Below are positions 49,383 to 58,254 of a stretch of 64,000 bases of DNA, in pieces (the stretch's first letter is position 1; each line of letters starts with the position of its first letter). Source of the stretch: Pseudomonas entomophila. Its GTDB lineage: Bacteria > Pseudomonadota > Gammaproteobacteria > Pseudomonadales > Pseudomonadaceae. The DNA lies in assembly GCF_013523125.1 (NCBI RefSeq), contig NZ_JAAMQJ010000004.1:124001-188000 (forward strand), read 5' to 3'. Below the pieces are notes generated by a model. The model ran no database searches. It was not told the DNA's origin and saw only the letters and a list, made by a program, of their open reading frames with translations. The position numbers and the translations under genes were made by a program.

Positions 49383-49439
49383 CGGCAGTGCGGTCTGTCA
49401 GGTGTTGACAGGACATTGATACGGCGCTGACGCTCTGAC

Positions 49440-49544
49440 TTGCAGCTTGCAGCTTGCAGCTTGCAGCTTGCAGCTTGCAGCTTGCAGCTTGCAGCTTGCA
49501 GCTTGCAGCTTGCAGCTTGCAGCTTGCAGCTTGCAGCTTGCAGC
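49440..49544. repeat. 15-copy TTGCAGC heptamer tandem array
   Basis: Fifteen exact, uninterrupted TTGCAGC units. The array ends 4 bases before the stop codon of the convergent-side SEC-C gene, so on the minus strand it is the first thing transcribed after that gene. Every frame is open (it encodes QLAACSL repeats), which produces spurious reading frames. Perfect copies suggest recent expansion and likely length variation. Confidence 0.9.
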
Positions 49545-49548
49545 TAAC

Positions 49549-49752
49549 TCAAGCCCCGTGGCATTTCTTGAATTTCTTCTCGCTGCCGCAGGGGCACGGG
49601 TCGTTGCGGCCCACGTCCTTCAGCGCGTTGCGCACCGGCTCTTGCGGGGCGTGGTTGCAGTGCGGGCCATGCACGTGGCCATGGTCATGGTCGTGATGAT
49701 GGTCATGATCGTGGTTGCAGTCAGGGCCGTGAACGTGAGGTTGCTGGGTCAT
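49549..49752 (-). CDS. His-rich SEC-C motif protein
   Basis: A 67-residue protein. Residues 6-34 are rich in His and Asp with two Cys (HVHGPDCNH and HVHGPHCNH); a SEC-C zinc motif closes it: C53-P-C55-x8-C64-H65. The His block is a probable metal-binding or storage segment. It is 5 bases downstream of the LEA-2 gene and forms a unit with it and ychJ. The ATG at 49752 follows the LEA-2 stop closely; function is unknown. Confidence 0.85.
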   Translation of the reverse strand: MTQQPHVHGPDCNHDHDHHHDHDHGHVHGPHCNHAPQEPVRNALKDVGRNDPCPCGSEKKFKKCHGA

Positions 49753-49757
49753 TGCGG

Positions 49758-50234
49758 TTACTCCGGTGTGAGATCACCGGGCATTATCTCACCCCTGCGC
49801 GACAAGTGCAGGTCGTGCCAGAAGAATAATCCGCTGGCCACGTCCACCTCCAGCTGGTACGGCAACGCCTCGTGGCGCTTGAGCAGGCGAGCCAGGGGGC
49901 GCAATTGTTTCCACAGGTTGGTCCGTGCGGTGATCTGGAAGGTGCGTTGCTCATGCGCCCCGACGCTGCGCCACAGGCGTTCGTCGGCGTCCGCCAGCAG
50001 CAGGCCGCCCAGGCGCACCGAATAGTCCAGGTGACGAATGAACAGGCGGCTGTCGTTCGGGTTGACCACGCGCACGTACAGCACGAATTCCTGCTGGTGC
50101 AGACCTGCCTTGACCTTGCGGACCTTGACCAGGTGCAGTTCGGGCGCTTTCCAGGTGTCCGCCCCCCAGCTCACGCAGCCGCTGAGCAGCACCAGGGCGA
50201 TCCCGAGTGTCAGCGCACGCAAGAGAGCGCTCAT
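49758..50234 (-). CDS. LEA type 2 (WHy domain) lipoprotein
   Basis: A 158-residue lipoprotein: the signal ends at C20 in LVLLSGC. The mature part has the LEA-2/WHy fold sequence pattern ([44 protein letters not shown]). Such proteins are linked to desiccation or stress in other organisms; the role here is unknown. It is 1 base from the ychJ stop and 5 bases from the SEC-C gene. Confidence 0.85.
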   Translation of the reverse strand: MSALLRALTLGIALVLLSGCVSWGADTWKAPELHLVKVRKVKAGLHQQEFVLYVRVVNPNDSRLFIRHLDYSVRLGGLLLADADERLWRSVGAHEQRTFQITARTNLWKQLRPLARLLKRHEALPYQLEVDVASGLFFWHDLHLSRRGEIMPGDLTPE

Positions 50235-50235
50235 C

Positions 50236-50712
50236 TCAGTGGTCCAGGTAACTGGAGCAGCACTTCTTGAATTTCTGCCCGCTCGCACAGGGGCAAGGGT
50301 CGTTGCGCCCGGCCTTGAGGCCGACGGTGGGGTCGATGAAGTACCAACGGCCGGCGTGCTGGACGAAGGCCGAGCGCTCGCGATGCTGGTGGTCGCCCGC
50401 CGTGTCGTGCCAGCGGACCGTGAAGGTGACGAAGGCATGCTCCGGTTGACCGCCGAAGACCTCGGCCCCCTCGACCTCCAGGCCGAGCCAGGTGCTCTCG
50501 GCGCTCCAGGCCGCGATGCCTGCGCGATCCAGGCCCTCGCGCTGCACGGGCAGCGTCGTGTCTACCAGGTAGTCGACCAGGCCGAGCACGTAGGCGCTGT
50601 AGCGCGAACGCATCAGCGACTGCGCATCCGGTGCGGGCGTGCCGGCATGCAGGTGACCACAGCAGGCGTCGAGCAGGTTGCCGCTGCCACAGGGGCAGAC
50701 CGCGACACTCAT
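50236..50712 (-). CDS. ychJ: YchJ-family protein with two SEC-C motifs
   Basis: A 158-residue YchJ protein with a SEC-C zinc motif at each end: N-terminal C6-P-C8...C17-C18 and C-terminal NDPCPC with C140, C142, C151-C152. Between them lies an NTF2-like domain ([19 protein letters not shown]). The biochemical function is unknown. It shares an ATGA overlap with an 18-codon frame upstream and leads the LEA-2/SEC-C genes. Confidence 0.9.
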   Translation of the reverse strand: MSVAVCPCGSGNLLDACCGHLHAGTPAPDAQSLMRSRYSAYVLGLVDYLVDTTLPVQREGLDRAGIAAWSAESTWLGLEVEGAEVFGGQPEHAFVTFTVRWHDTAGDHQHRERSAFVQHAGRWYFIDPTVGLKAGRNDPCPCASGQKFKKCCSSYLDH

Positions 50713-50765
50713 CGCATGCCCTCAAGCGGCAGGCGCACGGACAGGTCGGGTGTGGGTGCGTTCAT
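50709..50765 (-). CDS. Possible 18-codon leader ORF of ychJ
   Basis: ATG at 50765 with TTGAGG 7 bases upstream encodes [18 protein letters not shown] and ends TGA overlapping the ychJ start (ATGA). It may translationally couple ychJ or be a chance frame. No family is known. Confidence 0.3.
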   Translation of the reverse strand: MNAPTPDLSVRLPLEGMR

Positions 50766-50842
50766 GGACGGCCTCAAGGTTCGATGGCGGGTGGATGACA
50801 GTGTCAGCGACAGACGCCAGGACCGCAAGCATCCAGGCAGGG

Positions 50843-51337
50843 TCACCACCAATACTTTCCGAACAGCTCCGGGTTGGCCCAGAACCGTGCGTTGAGCCAG
50901 TCCGGCACCTGCTTGTAATCGTGCAGGTCGTAGGTGAACAGGCGCAGTACCTGCGCCTCGCGGCCAAAGCGTTCGCTTTCCGACAAGGCCAGGGCGAAGA
51001 AGTCCGTGGCGTGCCAACCGCAGGCGGCCAGGTCCGCCAGCACTGCCACACGGCTGGCGTTGAGGTTGCGGATGCCGCCCAGTAGTTGCAGGCCGTCGCG
51101 CTTGGGCAGGTGCTCCAGGCAATCGACCAGCACGGCCAGGTCGAAGCGAGTGGCGGCCAGCGCCTCCGGCAATGGCCCAGGCGGCGCTGTCGTGATCTGT
51201 ACATGGGGGTGGGCTTCGGCGAAGGCGTCGAGCGCCGGGAAGCGGCTGCCGACCAGCAGCAGGCGCTGGGGTGAAACCCGCTCGAGCAGGGCCGCGAGGG
51301 CCTGTTGGGGCGTTCGTTGAGAAAATCCGTCGCGCAT
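50843..51337 (-). CDS. DUF6231 family protein
   Basis: A 164-residue soluble protein with a methyltransferase-like Rossmann pattern (LLLVGSRFPALDAFAEAHPHV, FDLAVLVDCLEHLPKRDGL) and Trp/Tyr-rich C-terminus (NARFWANPELFGKYWW). The pattern resembles a SAM-binding fold but the glycine-rich loop is not a standard one. It is a pseudomonad-specific family. The start at 51337 excludes 18 residues with no similarity. Its gap to ychJ is 77 bases plus the mini-ORF. Confidence 0.75.
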   Translation of the reverse strand: MRDGFSQRTPQQALAALLERVSPQRLLLVGSRFPALDAFAEAHPHVQITTAPPGPLPEALAATRFDLAVLVDCLEHLPKRDGLQLLGGIRNLNASRVAVLADLAACGWHATDFFALALSESERFGREAQVLRLFTYDLHDYKQVPDWLNARFWANPELFGKYWW

Positions 51338-51532
51338 GACCAGTCCTCGTGCTGAAGCGGCAAGCGTAACGGGGTTGCAGGCCTGTGGCATAGAGGGCGG
51401 GCGTGCGGACGGCCAGCATCTGGCTGGCAGGAGACTCGCCGGAAGGCTTTACTGCACGGGGCAAGGTCGCGTGAGCCAACGGCAGGACGTTGGGGGCGTA
51501 CGGGATCGATCATCGAATGAAAGGAGGCCAAC

Positions 51533-51799
51533 ATGGGTGGGGTGACCGCCGTGGGCAAACTGCTGACCATCGCATTCTGGTGGGTGGTGTTGTGGAACGT
51601 ACTGATGCCTGCCGCCAGGCCGTTCAACCTGCTGATCGCGGCAGCCGGATGCCTGTTGCTGGGCCTGCACGTGCTGGAGATGCTGTGGTTCAATGCCCGC
51701 CTGCGCGGGCGCCGTCACCGCGTGTTCGACCGCTTGCAGATCCTGCTGACGGGGATCTTCCACATCATCTCCATGTCGCGTCGTCGCACCGTCGACTGA
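51533..51799 (+). CDS. DUF1145 inner-membrane protein
   Basis: An 88-residue protein with three TM helices (about 7-25, 30-52 and 65-80) of the YhhL/DUF1145 type. AAAGGAGG lies 6 bases before the ATG. Function is unknown. It converges on the CopD-like gene. Confidence 0.82.
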   Translation: MGGVTAVGKLLTIAFWWVVLWNVLMPAARPFNLLIAAAGCLLLGLHVLEMLWFNARLRGRRHRVFDRLQILLTGIFHIISMSRRRTVD

Positions 51800-51836
51800 T
51801 CGCCCCTGCGTTTCTACCGGGCAAGGCGCGTACTCA

Positions 51837-52301
51837 TCACCAGGACAGCCGCCACAACGCTACACCGGCCACGGCCATGCCGATGAGCAGGCAGGCGCCG
51901 ACCATTCGTCGGATCCTGGCCAGCACCCAGGCGCCGGTGGCCCAATCCTGCGCGGCGATCGCCGCGTCCAGCTCCGGACCGAGCAGCGAGCGGATCCGCA
52001 GGCACAGGGCGAAGCTGGCGATGGCGCCGCCGATCATCACTTGGACCGGACGTGGCGCCGTGTCCAGGGTCAGGCCGCTGGCGTGCATCAGGCTGAAGCC
52101 GCTGGCCGAAAGCATCACCAGCACCAGCCAGACCCGTCCGAAACGGTGTCGGAAAAGGTCGCTCCAGCGCTGCAGCCGTGCCGGCCGATCGACGGTCGCG
52201 ACCGGCGCCAGGCGTAGCGTCCACCATAGGTAGCCCAGGCCGCACAGCCAGATCGCAGTGGCGGCAACATGCAGCAGGTCGGGCAGGGCAAGGGCAGTCA
52301 T
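51837..52301 (-). CDS. CopD-like four-TM membrane protein
   Basis: A 154-residue membrane protein with four TM helices (about 8-30, 56-73, 86-103 and 133-150). The opening LPDLLHVAATAIWLCGLGYLWW resembles the copper resistance protein CopD domain, with a His in the first helix, but no copC or other copper gene is near. The ATG at 52301 is chosen; a longer frame reads through the dinG promoter. Divergent from dinG by 97 bases. Confidence 0.72.
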   Translation of the reverse strand: MTALALPDLLHVAATAIWLCGLGYLWWTLRLAPVATVDRPARLQRWSDLFRHRFGRVWLVLVMLSASGFSLMHASGLTLDTAPRPVQVMIGGAIASFALCLRIRSLLGPELDAAIAAQDWATGAWVLARIRRMVGACLLIGMAVAGVALWRLSW

Positions 52302-52398
52302 GTGGATCTCCGGGGGGCAATCGACGCGCGAGCCGGGTATGATAGCGACCCATGCGAAACACTGAAAATCCATACAGCCCTCCGGGCGCGCCCAGACC

Positions 52399-54543
52399 AT
52401 GATCAGCACCGAACTCAAGAGCACCATCCAGGGCGCCTACTCGCGTTTCCTCGAGGCCAAGGGCCTGCGCCCCCGTTACGGCCAGCGGCTGATGATCGCC
52501 GAAGTGGCCAAGGTCCTCGGCGACATCCCCTGTGACGACGAAGGCCGTCGCGCCGGCGAGCCGGCCGTGGTCGCGGTCGAGGCAGGCACCGGTACCGGCA
52601 AGACCGTCGCCTACAGCCTGGCGGCCATCCCGGCGGCCAAGGCGGCCGGCAAGCGGCTGGTGATCGCCACCGCGACCGTGGCCCTGCAGGAGCAGATCGT
52701 CTTCAAGGACTTGCCCGACCTGATGCGCAACAGCGGGCTGAACTTCAGCTTCGCCCTGGCCAAGGGTCGCGGCCGCTACCTGTGCCTGTCCAAGCTCGAC
52801 CTGTTGCTGCAGGAAGGCAACGCCCATTCGGCCACCGCGCAGCTGTTCGAGGAAGAGGGCTTCCACATCGAGGTCGACGAGGCCAGTCAGAAACTCTTCA
52901 ACACCATGATCGAGCGCCTGGCCGGCAACCGCTGGGACGGCGACCGCGACAGCTGGCCCGAGGCCGTGGACGACCAGGCCTGGGCCCGGCTGACCACCGA
53001 CCATGGCCAGTGCACCGGTCGGCACTGCCCGAACTTCCAGCAGTGCGTGTTCTACAAGGCTCGCGAAGGCATGGGCAAGGTGGACGTCATCGTCACCAAC
53101 CACGACATGGTCCTGGCCGACCTGGCGCTGGGCGGCGGTGCCGTGCTGCCCGACCCACGCGACACGGTCTACGTGTTCGACGAAGGCCATCACCTGCCGG
53201 ACAAGGCCATCGGCCACTTCGCCCATTATTCACGGCTGCGCTCCACCGCCGACTGGCTGGAGCAGACCGCCAAGAACCTCACCAAGCTGCTGGCCCAGCA
53301 CCCGCTGCCCGGCGACCTGGGTCGGCTGATCGAACAGGTGCCGGAGCTGGCGCGCGCGCTGCGCACCCAGCAGCAGTTCATGTTCACCCTGTGCGAGCAG
53401 ATCGCCGATTTCCGCCCGGGCGAAGACGTCGAAGGCCGCGAGCGACCGCGTTACCGCTTCGAGGGCGGCGTGGTGCCCGAGGCCATGCGCGAGGCAGGCC
53501 TGGAGCTGAAGAAAGGGTTCGGCCAGCTGAACGACCTCTTCACGCGTCTGGCCGACCTGCTCAAGGAAGGCATGGACGGCGAGAAGAACATCGGCATCGC
53601 CAGCCATCAGGCCGAGGAGTGGTACCCGCTGTTCGGCACCCTGGTGACCCGGGCCCAGGGCAACTGGGAGCTGTGGGGCGCGTTCACCGCCGAAGACCCG
53701 GAGGACAATCCGCCCATGGCGCGCTGGCTGACGCTGGTCGAGGGTGGCGCGCTGTTCGACATCGAGGTTAACGCCAGCCCGATCCTGGCCGCCGACATGC
53801 TGCGGCGCAGCCTGTGGAACGTGGCCCATGGCGCCTTGGTGACCTCGGCCACACTGACCGCGCTGGGCAAGTTCGATCGCTTTCGCATGCGCTCCGGCGT
53901 GCCGCGCGATGCGATCACCTGCGTGGTGCCCAGCCCGTTCCACCATGCCGATGCCGGCGTGCTGCGGGTGCCCGACCTGCGCGCCGACCCGCGTGACGTG
54001 CCGTCGCACACGGCGGCCATCGTCCGTGACCTGCCCGACCTGGTCGAAGGCTCGCGCGGTTCGCTGGTGCTGTTCTCGTCGCGCAAGCAGATGCAGGACG
54101 TGTTCGACGGGCTGGACCGCGACTGGCGCAAGGTCGTGCTGATCCAGGGCAACCTGTCCAAGCAGGAAACCCTCAACAAGCACAAGGCCCGGGTGGACGA
54201 CGGGCAGTCCAGCGTGCTGTTCGGGCTGGCCAGCTTCGCCGAGGGCGTCGACCTGCCGGGCGCCTACTGCGAGCACGTGGTGATCGCCAAGATCCCGTTT
54301 GCCGTCCCCGACGATCCGGTGGAAGCGGCCCTGGCCGAGTGGATCGAGGCACGCGGGGGCAACCCGTTCATGGAGATCGCCGTGCCCGATGCCTCGCTGC
54401 GCCTGATCCAGGCCTGCGGACGGCTGCTGCGCACCGAGCAGGACCGCGGCACCATCACTTTGCTGGACCGGCGCGTGGTCACCCAGCGCTACGGAAAGGC
54501 TATCCTCAATGCGCTGCCGCCTTTCCGGCGAGAGATCGGCTGA
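52399..54543 (+). CDS. dinG: ATP-dependent DNA helicase DinG
   Basis: A 714-residue XPD-like 5'-to-3' helicase. Walker A is EAGTGTGKT with K68; motif II is DEGH; FeS ligands are C129, C205, C210 and C216 (GRYLCL, QCTGRHCPNFQQC). Motif VI is QACGRLLRTEQDRG. DinG resolves R-loops, forks and G4 DNA. The gene ends 77 bases before the glycoside hydrolase and could share a transcript with it. Confidence 0.95.
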   Translation: MISTELKSTIQGAYSRFLEAKGLRPRYGQRLMIAEVAKVLGDIPCDDEGRRAGEPAVVAVEAGTGTGKTVAYSLAAIPAAKAAGKRLVIATATVALQEQIVFKDLPDLMRNSGLNFSFALAKGRGRYLCLSKLDLLLQEGNAHSATAQLFEEEGFHIEVDEASQKLFNTMIERLAGNRWDGDRDSWPEAVDDQAWARLTTDHGQCTGRHCPNFQQCVFYKAREGMGKVDVIVTNHDMVLADLALGGGAVLPDPRDTVYVFDEGHHLPDKAIGHFAHYSRLRSTADWLEQTAKNLTKLLAQHPLPGDLGRLIEQVPELARALRTQQQFMFTLCEQIADFRPGEDVEGRERPRYRFEGGVVPEAMREAGLELKKGFGQLNDLFTRLADLLKEGMDGEKNIGIASHQAEEWYPLFGTLVTRAQGNWELWGAFTAEDPEDNPPMARWLTLVEGGALFDIEVNASPILAADMLRRSLWNVAHGALVTSATLTALGKFDRFRMRSGVPRDAITCVVPSPFHHADAGVLRVPDLRADPRDVPSHTAAIVRDLPDLVEGSRGSLVLFSSRKQMQDVFDGLDRDWRKVVLIQGNLSKQETLNKHKARVDDGQSSVLFGLASFAEGVDLPGAYCEHVVIAKIPFAVPDDPVEAALAEWIEARGGNPFMEIAVPDASLRLIQACGRLLRTEQDRGTITLLDRRVVTQRYGKAILNALPPFRREIG

Positions 54544-54620
54544 GCCTCGACGTCAGGCGCCACGGTCGGTTGACCCGGGCCCCTTGCGAGGGGCTCGCGC
54601 TTTCAAGGAGAACCTGCGTC

Positions 54621-56867
54621 ATGATCCGTCACCTGCTGGCCGCCGCGTTGAGCGCGGCCCTGGCTTCACCGGCCCTGGCCGCGCAGCAGACCCTGTTCAG
54701 TTTCGTGCGCCCGGCCTCGGTGGTCGCGGTCACGACGGGCGACGCCGGGCTGCCGCAGTCCAATGCCGAGCAGACCCTCGCTGGCGAAGTGCTGCGGCGG
54801 GTGGTCTTCAATCCGGCGGCCAGCCCCTGGTTGCGCCTGGCGCCCCAGCAAGGCGTCTGGGACTGGTCGGCCCAGCGGGCACTGACTCTGCGCCTGCAAA
54901 GCGGCATGGACTGGGCCCTGACCGTCGAGGTGACGGTGCAGGACACGGCCGGACAGCGCCTGACCAGTCGCATCGATCTGCCGGCCGGCCCCGCCCAGAC
55001 GGTCTGGATTCCCTTGCAGGCCCATGCCCCGCTGAACGAAGGCATGCGCGCCGGGCCCCCCATGCCCTGGATGCATGAAGGCCAGCGTCTGCTGGTGGTC
55101 GCCAGCAGTGGCGAACTCGACCTGGCCCAGGTGGCCTTGATCACCCTGAGCATTCCCCGGCCCGCCGTGGCGCAAAGTCTGCTGATCGAAAAGGTAGCGG
55201 TGCAGGACGATACCCGGGCCATCGACGCGGCATATGCTCGCCTGATCGATAGCTATGGGCAGGCGACCCGTGGGCACTGGCCGGACAAGATCGACAGCGA
55301 CGCGCAGCTTCAGGCCGGGGCCGCGCGCGAGCAGCAGCGTTTGCAGGCCGCATTGCAGGCGCGGGACCAGCAGGCGCTGGATACCTACGGGGGCGTCACC
55401 GGCGGTCAGGCGTTCGAGGCCACCGGGTTCTTCCACACTGAAAAACGCGAGGGGCGCTGGTACCTGATCACGCCAGAGGGCCACCCGTTCTTTTCGCTGG
55501 GCGTGAATGCCGTGGCCCGCGACGGCGGGCGCACCTACGTGGCAGGCCGGGAGGGCATGTTCACGCAACTTCCCGGGGAGGGCGAGCCCTTGGCCGCGTT
55601 CTATGGTGAGGGCAACAACGATGACGGCAATGCCTCCTCGCGGGGGCGCGGCTACAAGCAAGGGCGCTGGTTCGACTTCTATGCCGCCAACCTGGCGCGT
55701 ACCGCGTCTGCCCCTTGCGCTGCGGCGGCCAACACGCCTGAGGCGACCTGCCCGGTTTCGCAAGTCGATGCCTCACGCTGGCAGGCCCATACGCTGGACC
55801 GACTCCAGGCCTGGGGCTTCAATACCCTCGGCAACTGGAGCGACCCGGCGCTCGGACAGGCGGCGCGAATGCCCTACACATTGCCGCTGTCGATCGTCGG
55901 CGACTACGCCAGCATCAGCACCGGCATGGACTGGTGGGGGCGCATGCCCGATCCGTTCGATCCGCGCTTCGCCATGGCCACCGAGCGCGCCGTGGCCATC
56001 GCCGCGCGCGACCACCGCGACGACCCCTGGCTGATCGGCTACTTCGCCGACAACGAGCTGGCCTGGGCCGCGCCGGGCGACGACCCCAGGGCGCGCTACG
56101 GCCTGGCGTTCGGCACCCTGCGCCTGACCACCGACGTGCCGGCCAAGCGAGCCTTCCTCAAGCAGTTGCGCGACAAGTACCGCAACCAGGAAGGGCTGTC
56201 GAAGGCCTGGGGGATCCAGCTGCCGGCCTGGGAGCTGATGGAGGACCCTGGCTTCGAGGCGCCACTGCCCGACCCGGCGCACCCGGAGATCGAGCGGGAC
56301 TACCAGCATTTCCAGGCGGTGTTCGCCCAGACCTACTTCAAGACCATCGCCGACGCGCTGGACTGGCACGCGCCCAATCACCTGCTGCTCGGCGGACGCT
56401 TCGCCGTCAGCACGCCCGAGGCGGTCCAGGCCTGCGCCGAGTTCTGCGACGTGCTGAGCTTCAACTTCTATACCCTCGCGCCCGAGGACGGTCACGACTT
56501 CGCTCGTCTGGCCGAGCTGGACAAGCCGGTGCTGGTCTCGGAGTTCCAGTTCGGCTCGCGCGACCGTGGCCCGTTCTGGCCCGGGCCGGTGGAGGTGCCG
56601 CGTGAGGAGGCGCGTGGGCCGGCCTATGCCGCTTTCATCGACGCCGCCCTGGCGCAGCCGCTGATCGTGGGCGCGCACTGGTTCCAGTACCTCGATCAGC
56701 CGGCCAGCGGACGTCTGCTCGATGGCGAGAACGGTCACCTGGGGCTGGTAGCGATTACCGATGTGCCCTGGTCGGGGTTCGTCGAGGCGGTGAGCAAGAG
56801 CCATGCGCACGCCCACGCCGCGCTGCGCGAGCAGGCGAGCGTCGCGGCGCCCACCCAGGCACCGTAA
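54621..56867 (+). CDS. Exported beta-agarase-like glycoside hydrolase
   Basis: A 748-residue protein with a Sec signal peptide (MIRHLLAAALSAALASPALA). An N-terminal beta-sandwich (25-200) precedes a GH-A clan (beta/alpha)8 barrel of the agarase type: the acid/base glutamate in YFADNELAWAA and the nucleophile glutamate in VLVSEFQFGSRDRG. AAGGAG is 8 bases before the ATG. Substrate is uncertain: Pseudomonas is not an agar degrader, so another beta-galactan or exopolysaccharide is possible. No sugar transporter or regulator is nearby. Confidence 0.78.
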   Translation: MIRHLLAAALSAALASPALAAQQTLFSFVRPASVVAVTTGDAGLPQSNAEQTLAGEVLRRVVFNPAASPWLRLAPQQGVWDWSAQRALTLRLQSGMDWALTVEVTVQDTAGQRLTSRIDLPAGPAQTVWIPLQAHAPLNEGMRAGPPMPWMHEGQRLLVVASSGELDLAQVALITLSIPRPAVAQSLLIEKVAVQDDTRAIDAAYARLIDSYGQATRGHWPDKIDSDAQLQAGAAREQQRLQAALQARDQQALDTYGGVTGGQAFEATGFFHTEKREGRWYLITPEGHPFFSLGVNAVARDGGRTYVAGREGMFTQLPGEGEPLAAFYGEGNNDDGNASSRGRGYKQGRWFDFYAANLARTASAPCAAAANTPEATCPVSQVDASRWQAHTLDRLQAWGFNTLGNWSDPALGQAARMPYTLPLSIVGDYASISTGMDWWGRMPDPFDPRFAMATERAVAIAARDHRDDPWLIGYFADNELAWAAPGDDPRARYGLAFGTLRLTTDVPAKRAFLKQLRDKYRNQEGLSKAWGIQLPAWELMEDPGFEAPLPDPAHPEIERDYQHFQAVFAQTYFKTIADALDWHAPNHLLLGGRFAVSTPEAVQACAEFCDVLSFNFYTLAPEDGHDFARLAELDKPVLVSEFQFGSRDRGPFWPGPVEVPREEARGPAYAAFIDAALAQPLIVGAHWFQYLDQPASGRLLDGENGHLGLVAITDVPWSGFVEAVSKSHAHAHAALREQASVAAPTQAP

Positions 56868-57009
56868 AGCGCTGTGCCGCTGCCACCCCGTGTCTTCACG
56901 GGCGCCTGCGGCCTCCAGTGCGCCTTCGCGTGACCAGCCGGTGTATGCAAACCGCTCAACTACTGAAACAATGCACGCCTTTGCGACATCGGTGAACGAG
57001 GGCAGGCAG

Positions 57010-58155
57010 GTGCAGATCCAGGGTCATTACGAGCTGAAGTTCGAAGCCGTGCGCGAGGCATTCGCCGCACTCTTCGACGATCCTCAAGAACGCGGCGCGG
57101 CGCTGTGCATCCAGGTCGGCGGCGAAGTGGTGATCGACCTGTGGGCCGGGACGGCCGACAAGGATGGCACCGAGGCCTGGCACAGCGACACGTTGGTCAA
57201 CCTGTTCTCCTGCACCAAGGCCTTCACCGCCGTCACGGCCCTGCAGCTGGTGGGCGAGGGCAAGCTGGCCCTGGACGCCCCGGTGGCGCGCTACTGGCCG
57301 GAGTTCGCCCAGGCCGGCAAGCAGGGGGTGACTGTTCGCCAGCTGCTCAGCCACCGTGCCGGTGTGCCGGCCATCCACGGCCTGCTGCCGGCCGAAGCGT
57401 TCTACGACTGGCAGCGCATGGTCGAGACGCTGGCGGCCGAAGCACCCTGGTGGACACCGGGCACGGCACACGGCTATGCGGCCATCACCTATGGCTGGCT
57501 GGTGGGCGAGTTGATCCGCCGTGTCGATGGCCGTATGCCGGGTGACGCGATCGTCGCCCGTACCGCCAGGCCGCTGGGCCTGGACTTCCACATCGGGCTG
57601 CATGACGAGGATTTCTCTCGCGTCGCGCACCTGGCCCGGGCCAAAGGCAATGCCGGGGACGCTGCTGCGCAGCGCCTGTTGCACGTGACCCTGCGCGAAC
57701 CCGAGGCACTGTCCACACGCGCCTTCACCAACCCGCCGGGCATGCTGACCAGTACCAACAAGCCGGCCTGGCGCCGGATGCAGCAACCGGCGGCGAACGG
57801 ACACGGTACGGCGCGTGCCCTGGCCGGCTTCTATGCCGGCTTGCTCGATGGCAGCCTGCTGGAGGCCGAGCTGCTGGATGAAATGACCCGTGAGCACAGT
57901 TGTGGTCATGACCTGACGCTGCTCACGCCGACGCGCTTCGGCCTGGGCTGCATGCTCGATCAGCCCGATCAGCCCAATGCCACCTTCGGGCTAGGCGCCA
58001 AGGCCTTCGGTCATCCGGGTGCCGGTGGCTCGGTCGGTTTCGCCGATCCTGGGCACGACGTCGCGTTCGGCTTCGTCACTCACACCCTGGGGCCGTACGT
58101 CCTGATGGACCCACGCGCCCAGGCATTGGTCCGCGCCTTGGCCGGTTGCCTTTGA
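57010..58155 (+). CDS. Serine beta-lactamase-fold esterase (EstB-like)
   Basis: A 381-residue family-VIII esterase/beta-lactamase. The nucleophile is in S67-C-T-K70 (SxxK) and Y156 in HGYAAITYG is the second catalytic residue; HPGAGG matches the KTG-type box. The start is a GTG at 57010 with GAGGG 7 bases upstream, beginning QIQGHYELKFEAV, the family opening; an ATG at 56971 would add 13 residues. No signal peptide. Natural substrate unknown. Confidence 0.85.
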   Translation: MQIQGHYELKFEAVREAFAALFDDPQERGAALCIQVGGEVVIDLWAGTADKDGTEAWHSDTLVNLFSCTKAFTAVTALQLVGEGKLALDAPVARYWPEFAQAGKQGVTVRQLLSHRAGVPAIHGLLPAEAFYDWQRMVETLAAEAPWWTPGTAHGYAAITYGWLVGELIRRVDGRMPGDAIVARTARPLGLDFHIGLHDEDFSRVAHLARAKGNAGDAAAQRLLHVTLREPEALSTRAFTNPPGMLTSTNKPAWRRMQQPAANGHGTARALAGFYAGLLDGSLLEAELLDEMTREHSCGHDLTLLTPTRFGLGCMLDQPDQPNATFGLGAKAFGHPGAGGSVGFADPGHDVAFGFVTHTLGPYVLMDPRAQALVRALAGCL

Positions 58156-58254
58156 TCGGGTTGTACGAGTATTGATCGCAGGCTTTGTCTATCCTCAACG
58201 CCAACGCCCCTCCACGGCTGGGCAAAACCTCTTCTAATTCATGGTGTATCGCTG

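Noticed and set aside
49440..49544. CRISPR-like array
   Set aside because: The unit is 7 bases with no spacers and no cas genes.
49447..50025. Plus-strand frames of 80-192 residues encoding QLAACSL repeats
   Set aside because: They are produced by the TTGCAGC array, which is open in all frames, and then run antisense to the SEC-C and LEA-2 genes.
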